From Streptomyces rishiriensis (GTDB taxonomy: Bacteria; Actinomycetota; Actinomycetes; Streptomycetales; Streptomycetaceae): DNA of 64,000 nucleotides. The stretch covers positions 248,001 through 312,000 of the forward strand of contig NZ_JAUSWV010000002.1 in the NCBI RefSeq assembly GCF_030815485.1. The letters are read 5' to 3'. Both the position numbers and the translations under genes were made by a program. Within the stretch, counting starts at the first letter, position 1; each line of letters begins with the position of its first letter. The notes below the pieces were generated by a model. It ran no database searches. It saw nothing but the letters and a program-made list of their open reading frames with translations, and had not been told where the DNA came from. Shown piece by piece: positions 1-6,867 of this stretch.

Positions 1-2
1 CA

Positions 3-167
3 ACAGGTTTCGACGGCGAGACCTACCGCCGCCGGAACACCGTCGAACGCTGCTTCAACCAACTCAAGGGATTCCGCGGCATCGCCACCCGCTACGAGAA
101 AACCGCCACCTCCTACGAAGCAGCGGTCACACTCGCATCAATCCTGCTCTGGGCAAGATCAATTTGA
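3..167 (+). pseudogene. IS5-type transposase, C-terminal fragment
   Basis: The frame is open from the window edge to a TGA and reads like the last 54 residues of an IS5-family DDE transposase, with RRNTVERCFNQLKGFRGIATRY containing the third catalytic Glu in the VER motif. The 5' part lies outside the window, so a complete copy cannot be excluded. It is followed directly by a second, unrelated transposase fragment, which suggests nested insertions. Confidence 0.7.
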
Positions 168-180
168 AGGCGGACCCTAG

Positions 181-714
181 AACGAGGCCGGCGTGTGGCA
201 GCCGCTGCACGAAGTCCTGCTGGCCGAGTTGAATGCGGCCTACCGGCTGGACTGGCCAAGATGCGTGGTCGATTCCTCCCACGTCAGGGCGCTAAAAGGG
301 GGACCACACGGGCCCCTCGCCGGTCGACCGGGGCCGGGCCGGCTCGAAGCACCATCTGATCACCGACGGCCACGGCACCCCGCTCGCGGTCCTGCTGACC
401 GGCGGCAACCGCAACGACGTCACGCAACTGCTGCCACTGCTCGACGCGATACCACCGGTCCGCGGCCGCATCGGCCGTCCCCGACGCAAGCCGGACTCGC
501 TGTTCGCTGACCGGGGCTACGACCATGACATCTACCGTGACCAGGTCCGCGCCCGGGGCATCGTGCCCGCGATCGCCGGACGCGGCACCCTGCACGGCAC
601 GGGACTGGGCACCTACCGCTGGGTCGCGGAGAGGAGTTTCGCGTGGCTGCACGGCTTCCGCCGTCTGCGCATCCGATGGGAACGCAGGGCCGACATCCAT
701 GAAGCGGGTGGCCG
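181..714 (+). pseudogene. IS5-family (IS427-like) transposase relic
   Basis: The first part reads GVWQPLHEVLLAELN...DWPRCVVDSSHVRALKGG, with the first catalytic Asp in VDSSHVRA. Homology then continues in another frame: SKHHLITDGHGTPLA, SLFADRGYD (second Asp) and YRWVAERSFAWLHGFRRLRI (Glu in WVAER). The frame change falls at a run of four A and five G near 294-302. The N-terminal third is missing, and the reading frame dissolves after RRADIHEA, so this copy is dead. The relatives at 4195 and 27026 also change frame at an A/G run. Confidence 0.75.
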
Positions 715-827
715 CCGGGCGCCGGGAGAAGCACGGCGGACGTGCCGTGCACAGGGGGCCGCAGGTGCGGTCGGGTGACTCGAAGCCCGAGAGCGGGGAA
801 CCGAAAGTGGTGCCCTGACCCACCAGG

Positions 828-1883
828 TCAGAGGCCGCCGGTGTTGAGCAGCCGGTTGGGGGTGTCGGAGCGGACACCGCGTATGACACCGCGGGTGGCC
901 GTGTGGTCGAGCCAGACGTGGACTTGGTCGGCCGTGGCGTGCGGGTGTGCCGACAGGTACAGCGCGATCACGCCGGTCGCGTGCGGTGCGGCCCAGGACG
1001 TCGCGCCGCCGGTCTCCGTGACCGTACCGCCGCCGGCGAGGGCCGAGGTCACCTTCTGGCCGGGGGCGTACAGGTCCACGCACCGTCCGTAACCCGAGCC
1101 GTAGGAGCCGCCGTCGCTCCACGCCCGATCGTTCGAGGTGGAGGCCGCCACGACGATCGTGCCGGGGACGCCGGCCGGGGAGTGCTTGCAGGCGTCGTCA
1201 TGGAAATTTCCGGCCGACACCACCGTCGGGATCCCCGCATCGACCATCTTCTTCACGGCGGACTCCAACGCCGCCGACCGGTGGTCGAGGTTGAGCGACA
1301 TGTTCACCACCGCCGGCTTCTGCGCGTGCGCGGTGACCCACTTGACCGACTTCACGAGCGCCGCCTCGGCCGCCGCCGACGAACCGCCGCCCCCGCTCTC
1401 GCACAGGACGCCCTGGACCCGTACGAGCTCCGCCTTGGGCGCCACCCCGTACTTCGCCCCGCCGATGACGCCGGCGACGAACGTGCCGTGGCCCGTCCCC
1501 TCCTCGCTGAAGCAGTCACCGGAGTCCTTCGGGCCCACGAAGTCGGCGCCGAGGTGGGCGCGTCCGCCGAACTCCTTGTGGGCGATGTCCATCCCGGTGT
1601 CGATCACATAGACGTGCACGCCCTTGCCCGTGGCGGTGGTGGTGAGCTTCCCGTTCAGTGGACGCGACCGCTGGTCCAGGATGTCCAGGTTCCACGGCAC
1701 GTTCCGGGTGACTCGCGCCGCCGCGGCCAGCTTCTCCAGGTCGGCGTCGGGCACCGCCGCCGAGCCTGACGGCGCCCCGCCCCCGGAGGCCGCCGCGCCG
1801 GCTTCCCCGCCGCAGGCCGAGGCCCCGAACACCGTCACCATGGCCACCGCGATGAGACCGGCCTTCGTCACATTCCGCGTCAC
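828..1883 (-). CDS. Subtilisin-like serine protease (peptidase S8), probable lipoprotein
   Basis: The product is 351 residues. The GTG start is chosen because GGGGGA lies 5 nt upstream and the residues that follow form a secretion signal ending in FGASACGG, a weak lipobox with Cys near position 24. The catalytic triad is readable: Asp in VIDTGMD, His in GTGHGTFVAGVIG, Ser in GGATSWAAPHATG. SAGNFHDD matches the oxyanion Asn region. The enzyme is expected to act outside the membrane as an endopeptidase; the substrate is unknown. Its GTG overlaps the TGA of the FtsK-like relic as GTGA, so translation may be coupled to what remains of that gene. Length fits a compact S8 protease without accessory domains. 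Confidence 0.88.
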   Translation of the reverse strand: MTRNVTKAGLIAVAMVTVFGASACGGEAGAAASGGGAPSGSAAVPDADLEKLAAAARVTRNVPWNLDILDQRSRPLNGKLTTTATGKGVHVYVIDTGMDIAHKEFGGRAHLGADFVGPKDSGDCFSEEGTGHGTFVAGVIGGAKYGVAPKAELVRVQGVLCESGGGGSSAAAEAALVKSVKWVTAHAQKPAVVNMSLNLDHRSAALESAVKKMVDAGIPTVVSAGNFHDDACKHSPAGVPGTIVVAASTSNDRAWSDGGSYGSGYGRCVDLYAPGQKVTSALAGGGTVTETGGATSWAAPHATGVIALYLSAHPHATADQVHVWLDHTATRGVIRGVRSDTPNRLLNTGGL

Positions 1884-2425
1884 GACGTCCCCCACTTGCC
1901 CGTTTCGTACACAGTCAGCGCACAAGACGAGCACAGGGGGCGAGCGGTTCCGGCGAGGCGTGCGGGTGGGTCGGTGCACGCTTCGGCGTCGGTGAAGAAC
2001 AGCACCTGCGTCTCGCGGGCGGTGCCGCCGATGACGACCTGGGCGCGGCCGACGTGCTTCGTGGGCTTCGGCGCCGGGTGGATCTCGGGGGCGAGCATGC
2101 GCCAGGCGCTCATGCTGTAGCGGGCGAGGATGCGGGTGGCGAACTGCTCGCGGACCTCCGGGCCACCGAGGGCGCGGGCGGTGGCGGACTGGGCGACCAG
2201 GAGCACGTGCATGCGGACCTGGCGGCCCATGTAGAGGATCTCGTTGAGCGCGTCGATCGCCGGGGAGACCTTCGGGTCGCCGGACTCGCGGGTCCTCTCC
2301 CAGTAGCGGGCCAGCTGCTTCATCGTGGCGTTGACCTCTTCGAGGAGGATCAGCAGCCGCGGGCCGATGGCGTCCGGGTCGGCGTCGATGCCGAGTTCGT
2401 CGGCGACGCGCACCGGCCCGCTGGC
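1880..2425 (-). pseudogene. FtsK/SpoIIIE-like transfer ATPase, C-terminal fragment
   Basis: Residues read PRLLILLEEVNATMKQL, a Walker-B-like segment ending in Glu-Glu, followed by YMGRQVRMHVLLVAQ and ALGGPEVREQFATRILARYS. This is the usual C-terminal half of the actinomycete FtsK/Tra ATPases carried by integrative elements and plasmids. There is no Walker A and no N-terminal membrane part; upstream of about 2425 the translation is no longer similar. It is a truncated gene whose TGA overlaps the start of the downstream protease. Confidence 0.7.
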
Positions 2426-2472
2426 AGCCACTGGTGCGCACCCAACGGCCAGGCCCGGGATAGCGTTCCGGC

Positions 2473-2853
2473 ATGACGTCAGCGCTGCCTCGGTTCCCGT
2501 CGCATCCGATCCGTGGCGTACACGTACTGCATCAGAAGCAGAACTGCGCGCCACATTTCGCGGAGATCGAGGTGGATTTCGAGCCCGCAGCGGAGGGCTT
2601 CGCCTTCGAGGTAGCTGAAGAGCTTGCGGTGGAGTACGAACCTGCCGCGGTCCTGCCGCGCTTCTTCGCGGCTGCCGCTTTGGGGATCGAGGAGCAGCTG
2701 AGCTTGCCCGAGCACGGGATCGTGATCGCCACTCGGGTGGTGCTGCGGCACGCCCGCGCCGATACGTTCGGCTCTCACGAACTGGCGTTCAAAATCGCGG
2801 GCTACCTCGCCGCCTGCAAGGCTTTGGAGCGTACGGGGTGCCTGCGGCCCTGA
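2473..2853 (+). CDS. Stand-alone EF-G domain IV-like protein
   Basis: The product is 126 residues. From about residue 27 it follows elongation factor G domain IV: HFAEIEVDFEPAAEGFAFE matches the 'hvriefePlpagsGfef' strand, VLPRFFAAAALGIEEQL matches the helix before the 100-residue mark, and FGSHELAFKIAGYLAACKAL matches 'vDSSEmAFkiAgsmAlkeA'. No G domain (P-loop) or domains II, III or V are present. In full EF-G this domain reaches into the decoding centre, so a free copy could bind ribosomes or be a relic of a larger translation GTPase or ribosome-protection protein. No strong Shine-Dalgarno precedes the ATG. It faces away from the FtsK relic. Confidence 0.65.
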   Translation: MTSALPRFPSHPIRGVHVLHQKQNCAPHFAEIEVDFEPAAEGFAFEVAEELAVEYEPAAVLPRFFAAAALGIEEQLSLPEHGIVIATRVVLRHARADTFGSHELAFKIAGYLAACKALERTGCLRP

Positions 2854-3025
2854 GCGCTGCCCCTCGCGACGGCGCGTGGCTCTACAAGGTCGGCGTGAAA
2901 GCCCGGTTCCCTCGCGCCAGAACAACGCGAACGTGAAGCGGCGCGCGACCGCACCACCGCGTCGCGCGCCGCCGCCGTGTCACGCCGGAGCGATCCCCAC
3001 ATCGCTCACCGGCTCAAGGGGCTTA

Positions 3026-4151
3026 GAGGTCGTTTTCTCCCGTTGTTTCATCCCGGAATTTGCAGTTTGGTCCGCGGTTCCGGGTCGCGCCAAGAGATGG
3101 TGTTCTCGCTGGTGAGGCGGCGGGCCATGAGGTCGGTCATGGCGAGGTGGATCATGGCTTCGGATCGGTGCGGGTGGGTTTCGTAGTCGCGGGCCAGCCG
3201 GCGGTGGAGCATGAGCCAGCCGTAGGTCCGCTCGACCGCCCAGCGTTTCGGGATGGGGGTGAATCCCCTGCTCCCGGGCTTGCGTTGAGTGATTTCCATG
3301 TCGATGCCGAGGGTGGCTGCGTGCTCGACGAGGTGCTGGCGGTAGCCGCCGTCGACCCACGCTTTGCGGATGCTGGGATGTGCGGCGGCGACCTGGTCCA
3401 GGAGCTGGGTGCCGGCGATGGAGTCCTGCACGCTTGCCGCGGTGACCAACACGGCGAGCACAAGGCCGATGGTGTCGGTGACGATGCTTCGTTTCCGTCC
3501 GACGATCTTCTTGCCGGCATCGATGCCCTGGCTGGTGGCGAGCACACTGGTGGAGGTTTTCACGCTCTGCGCGTCGATCACGCAGGCCGACGGTTCGGCC
3601 TCCCGGCCTTCCTTCTGTCGTAAGAGTTGCCTGAGCAGGCCGTTGAGCTGGGCGAATACGCCTTCCTGCTGCCACCTGGCGAAGTAGCCGTAAACCGTGT
3701 TCCAGTGCGGGAAGTCGTGCGGGAGGTAGCGCCACTGGACCCCGGTGCGGTCCACATACAAGATCGCGTCCATGATGTCGCGCAGGTCATGCTCGGGCGG
3801 CCGGCCGAAGTCCAGAGCTCTGCCACGGCGCTCGAAGCGCCAGGCTGCCAGGACCGGCTCGACCAACTCCCAGCGGGCATCGGACAAATCACTCGGATAA
3901 GGACGTCGACTTGGCATGCCTCCGGCGTACCGCCGCTCAACGAGTGCGCCCAGGCGCACAGCAATGACGACGGAAGCACGCAGCATGGGAAGCCGGTCAT
4001 CCTGGGATGAGACAGGAACGAGCAGCACTCCGCCCCAACAGCCACACCTCAGGACTCATCGACCCCAGCCACACCGGCTGCCTCCTTCGCATCGCATCCT
4101 CACCCATCGATAATCTGTCTATAAACAGGCAAGACAGATGAAAACGACCTC
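3026..4151 (-). mobile_element. IS5-family insertion sequence, left copy
   Basis: The ends are the inverted repeat GAGGTCGTTTTC / GAAAACGACCTC (12 bp perfect, imperfect beyond). TTA target duplications lie at 3023-3025 and 4152-4154. It contains one transposase gene on the minus strand. Confidence 0.9.
3048..3917 (-). CDS. IS5-family transposase (left copy)
   Basis: The product is 289 residues if translation starts at MPSRRPYPSDLSDARW, the usual N-terminus of this transposase group. The open frame extends 37 codons further upstream without family-like sequence. The DDE residues are visible: Asp in ACVIDAQSVKTS, Asp in KAWVDGGYRQ, Glu in RWAVERTYGWL. An N-terminal DUF4096-like part (LSDARWELVEPVLAAW, DRTGVQWRYLPHDFP) precedes the catalytic core. 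Full-length and presumably active. The translated product is identical to the copy at 5482. Confidence 0.92.
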   Translation of the reverse strand: MPSRRPYPSDLSDARWELVEPVLAAWRFERRGRALDFGRPPEHDLRDIMDAILYVDRTGVQWRYLPHDFPHWNTVYGYFARWQQEGVFAQLNGLLRQLLRQKEGREAEPSACVIDAQSVKTSTSVLATSQGIDAGKKIVGRKRSIVTDTIGLVLAVLVTAASVQDSIAGTQLLDQVAAAHPSIRKAWVDGGYRQHLVEHAATLGIDMEITQRKPGSRGFTPIPKRWAVERTYGWLMLHRRLARDYETHPHRSEAMIHLAMTDLMARRLTSENTISWRDPEPRTKLQIPG

Positions 4152-4194
4152 TTAGACGCCGTTTCTGATGGCGGAATCGGTCATTGAGCCGTGC

Positions 4195-5003
4195 ATGACG
4201 GATCTGATCGAGCGGTTGGCACCGGATGAGTTGTGGACGCTGTTTCGGCGGGTGGTCCCGCCGACGGAGGTCATACGCCCGCAAGGTGGCGGGCGACGGC
4301 GGGCCGGAGACCGCGAATGCCTGGCGGCGATCGTCTTCGTGGCCACATCGGGCTGCACGTGGCGGCAGTTGCCGCCGGTGTTCGGTCCGGCCTGGCCCAC
4401 GGTCTACCGGCGCTTCGCCCAGTGGAGCCGGGACCGTGTCTGGGCCAGGCTGCACCAGCTCATCCTTGACGAGCTCGGCGCCCGGGGTGAGCTGGACTGG
4501 TCGCGGTGTGCGATCGACTCCGTCAGCGTTCGGGCGGCAAAAGGGGGCCACTGACCGGACCGAATCCGACCGACCGCGGCAAGAGCGGACCGAAAATCCA
4601 CCTGATCACCGACCGCAATGGACTTCCCCTGTCGCTGGGCATCTCCGGCGCCAACATGCACGACAGTCTCGGCCTGGAACCGCTTATGCGCGGGATCCCG
4701 CCCATCCGCTCCCGTCGCGGGCCGCGCCGCCGGCGCCCGGCCAAGCTCCACGCCGACAAAGGCTACGTCTACGACCACCTGCGCCGATGGCTCCGCAAGC
4801 GAGGCATCCGGCACCGCATCGCCCGTAAGGGCATCGAGTCCTCCACCCGGCTGGGCCACCACCGTTGGGTCGTGGAGAGAACGGTGTCCTGGCTCGCCGG
4901 CTGCCGCCGCCTGCACCGCCGCTACGAACGCAAAGCCGAGCACTTCCTCGCCTTCGTCGGCATCTCCGCAGCCCTTATCAGCTACCGCCGACTCACCAAG
5001 TGA
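4195..5003 (+). CDS. IS427-group transposase, two frames joined by a -1 shift
   Basis: The first frame starts MTDLIERLAPDELWTLFRR and ends in a TGA just after AIDSVSVRAAKGGH; it carries the N-terminal domain and the first catalytic Asp (CAID). The second frame, one base back, continues TGPNPTDRGKSGPKIHLITD, then LHADKGYVYDHLR (second Asp) and HHRWVVERTVSWLAGCRRL (Glu), ending YRRLTK. Joining the frames gives a transposase of about 270 residues. The junction is the run of four A and five G at 4539-4547, so either programmed frameshifting makes the full protein or a one-base change has inactivated it. The earlier ATG at 4168 lies inside the terminal repeat; I prefer 4195. Confidence 0.8.
4539..4547 (+). 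other. Candidate frameshift (slippery) run in the transposase
   Basis: AAAAGGGGG sits at the point where the two transposase frames must be joined by a -1 shift. Similar A/G runs mark the frame change in the relatives near 294 and near 27490. Some IS5-family elements use frameshifting. A textbook X-XXY-YYZ heptamer is not perfectly formed here, so slippage at this site is inference. Confidence 0.45.
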
Positions 5004-5019
5004 GGCTTCCGGCAAGCCT

Positions 5020-5223
5020 TCACCTTTCATCCTCGGTCAAGCGGAAGCCGCACGAGCCGCAGACCGTAAGCCCGACGGGTGCCGCCTGCTTGCACTGCGG
5101 GCAATGAAACGACGGCGGTCCGGCGGGAGGAACGGTCGGAGGAGGACTGGTCGGCCAAGCCAAACGACGCCGTCGGAGCATCTCGAGAATCCACACCCTT
5201 CCATCATGCTTTGCGGCGGCCAT
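5020..5223 (-). CDS. Small zinc-ribbon protein inside the insertion sequence
   Basis: The product is 67 residues. The C-terminal half has two CxxC knuckles, FHCPQCKQ and TVCGSCGFRL, expected to hold one zinc ion. The N-terminal half is basic and proline-rich (MLRRRRLAW, PPPTVPPAGPP). The ATG lies 4 bp inside the right terminal repeat, and the ORF converges on the transposase, ending 17 bp from its stop. I do not recognise a family beyond zinc ribbon. It could be a passenger gene or a captured fragment of a host gene; GC-rich codon use supports translation. Confidence 0.5.
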   Translation of the reverse strand: MAAAKHDGRVWILEMLRRRRLAWPTSPPPTVPPAGPPSFHCPQCKQAAPVGLTVCGSCGFRLTEDER

Positions 5224-5247
5224 CACACCATCAGAAACGGCGTCTTA

Positions 5248-6373
5248 GAGGTCGTTTTCATCTGTCTTGCCTGTTTATAGACAGATTATCGATGGGTGAG
5301 GATGCGATGCGAAGGAGGCAGCCGGTGTGGCTGGGGTCGATGAGTCCTGAGGTGTGGCTGTTGGGGCGGAGTGCTGCTCGTTCCTGTCTCATCCCAGGAT
5401 GACCGGCTTCCCATGCTGCGTGCTTCCGTCGTCATTGCTGTGCGCCTGGGCGCACTCGTTGAGCGGCGGTACGCCGGAGGCATGCCAAGTCGACGTCCTT
5501 ATCCGAGTGATTTGTCCGATGCCCGCTGGGAGTTGGTCGAGCCGGTCCTGGCAGCCTGGCGCTTCGAGCGCCGTGGCAGAGCTCTGGACTTCGGCCGGCC
5601 GCCCGAGCATGACCTGCGCGACATCATGGACGCGATCTTGTATGTGGACCGCACCGGGGTCCAGTGGCGCTACCTCCCGCACGACTTCCCGCACTGGAAC
5701 ACGGTTTACGGCTACTTCGCCAGGTGGCAGCAGGAAGGCGTATTCGCCCAGCTCAACGGCCTGCTCAGGCAACTCTTACGACAGAAGGAAGGCCGGGAGG
5801 CCGAACCGTCGGCCTGCGTGATCGACGCGCAGAGCGTGAAAACCTCCACCAGTGTGCTCGCCACCAGCCAGGGCATCGATGCCGGCAAGAAGATCGTCGG
5901 ACGGAAACGAAGCATCGTCACCGACACCATCGGCCTTGTGCTCGCCGTGTTGGTCACCGCGGCAAGCGTGCAGGACTCCATCGCCGGCACCCAGCTCCTG
6001 GACCAGGTCGCCGCCGCACATCCCAGCATCCGCAAAGCGTGGGTCGACGGCGGCTACCGCCAGCACCTCGTCGAGCACGCAGCCACCCTCGGCATCGACA
6101 TGGAAATCACTCAACGCAAGCCCGGGAGCAGGGGATTCACCCCCATCCCGAAACGCTGGGCGGTCGAGCGGACCTACGGCTGGCTCATGCTCCACCGCCG
6201 GCTGGCCCGCGACTACGAAACCCACCCGCACCGATCCGAAGCCATGATCCACCTCGCCATGACCGACCTCATGGCCCGCCGCCTCACCAGCGAGAACACC
6301 ATCTCTTGGCGCGACCCGGAACCGCGGACCAAACTGCAAATTCCGGGATGAAACAACGGGAGAAAACGACCTC
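5248..6373 (+). mobile_element. IS5-family insertion sequence, right copy
   Basis: Same 1126-bp element as at 3026-4151 but inverted. It has the 12-bp GAGGTCGTTTTC ends and TTA duplications at 5245-5247 and 6374-6376. The transposase is intact. Confidence 0.9.
5482..6351 (+). CDS. IS5-family transposase (right copy)
   Basis: The translated product is identical to the transposase encoded at 3048-3917 (289 residues; DDE in CVIDAQSV, WVDGGYRQ and WAVERTYG). GGAGG stands only one base before the ATG, which is unusually close. An upstream start is therefore possible, but the sequence there does not resemble the family. Confidence 0.92.
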   Translation: MPSRRPYPSDLSDARWELVEPVLAAWRFERRGRALDFGRPPEHDLRDIMDAILYVDRTGVQWRYLPHDFPHWNTVYGYFARWQQEGVFAQLNGLLRQLLRQKEGREAEPSACVIDAQSVKTSTSVLATSQGIDAGKKIVGRKRSIVTDTIGLVLAVLVTAASVQDSIAGTQLLDQVAAAHPSIRKAWVDGGYRQHLVEHAATLGIDMEITQRKPGSRGFTPIPKRWAVERTYGWLMLHRRLARDYETHPHRSEAMIHLAMTDLMARRLTSENTISWRDPEPRTKLQIPG

Positions 6374-6493
6374 TTAGCGCGGGCCGAAGCGCTGTTGCCG
6401 CCGTTGCGCTTCGGCGCGGGCAGCGCGTTCTTGCTGGGAGTCCGCGTAACAGGCCGCCGGCCGCCCCCAGCAGGATCAACGTTCCGACGCCCA
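6374..6493 (-). pseudogene. Short gene remnant next to the IS insertion
   Basis: A good GGGGGAG ribosome site precedes an ATG reading MGVGTLILLGAAGGLLRG, a hydrophobic start seen in small integrative-element proteins. After about 20 codons a different frame carries an Arg/Gln/Ala-rich tail, SQQERAARAEAQRRQQRFG, that ends in TAA. That TAA is the complement of the TTA target of the insertion sequence, so the IS landed on this stop codon. The ORF is probably a deletion or frameshift fusion. Confidence 0.4.
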
Positions 6494-6615
6494 TGCTCTC
6501 CCCCGGATACTGAGGACGTCCGCACCCTGGCTTCCGGACCCCGCATGAGCGTGGAACCTGGCGCGAACCGGGGGAAAGAGGGACTCGCGGGCTCGTCATG
6601 CACAACACCTCAGAA

Positions 6616-6646
6616 GGCCGCTCCCTTGCTGCGCAAAGGAGCGGCC
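6616..6646 (-). terminator. Hairpin terminator after the toxin-immunity genes
   Basis: GGCCGCTCC (6616-6624) pairs with GGAGCGGCC (6638-6646): a 9-bp stem and 13-nt loop, starting 11 bp past the immunity gene stop on the minus strand. There is no clear U-tract, as is common in Streptomyces. Confidence 0.55.
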
Positions 6647-6657
6647 ACCCCGGGGAA

Positions 6658-6867
6658 TCACATCAAATGGACTTCGACGTTGAATCCCTCCGCAAGCACC
6701 GCATTCAGATGCCCGGCATGGGCGCCGAGCCACTGACGTGTACCGGCAGGGGGCGCTGTCAGCTCGACGAGCACGTAGTCGGGCGACTCGTCGGTCGACT
6801 CTCCGCAGACGCAGCATCGCAATCGCTCCGTGACTGCACCGGTCCAGGAGGACTGATCGTCGGTCAT
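6658..6867 (-). CDS. Putative immunity protein for the RHS toxin
   Basis: The product is 69 residues: MTDDQSSWTGAVTERLRCCV..., with a CxxC (CCVCGE), then a beta-rich stretch DYVLVELTAPP and a Trp-Gly-His segment, RQWLGAHAGHLNAVLAEG. Its ATG overlaps the TGA of the RHS gene as ATGA. GGGAGG, inside the last RHS codons, is its ribosome site, so it is translationally coupled. The position directly after a HINT-toxin tail is where immunity genes of polymorphic toxin systems stand. No named immunity family is recognised; the role is inferred from position, size and coupling. Confidence 0.65.
   Translation of the reverse strand: MTDDQSSWTGAVTERLRCCVCGESTDESPDYVLVELTAPPAGTRQWLGAHAGHLNAVLAEGFNVEVHLM

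Larger units (their letters stand above)
4155..5244 (+). mobile_element. IS5/IS427-group insertion sequence with passenger ORF
   Basis: Perfect 17-bp terminal inverted repeats, GACGCCGTTTCTGATGG, lie at 4155-4171 and (complement) 5228-5244. The element is flanked by TTA on both sides. It holds a transposase split into two frames and, in the last 240 bp, a convergent zinc-ribbon ORF. At 1090 bp it is somewhat longer than usual one-gene relatives, which the extra ORF accounts for. Confidence 0.88.
3023..6376. repeat. Three-IS sandwich, inverted flanking copies sharing TTA junctions
   Basis: Two 1126-bp insertion sequences appear identical where I compared them (same translated transposase and matching ends). 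They lie in opposite orientation on either side of a different 1090-bp element. Every boundary is a single TTA: at 3023-3025, 4152-4154, 5245-5247 and 6374-6376. No other spacer separates the elements. The pattern fits insertion of the central element into TTA, followed by insertion of one flanking copy into each duplicated TTA. Confidence 0.9.
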
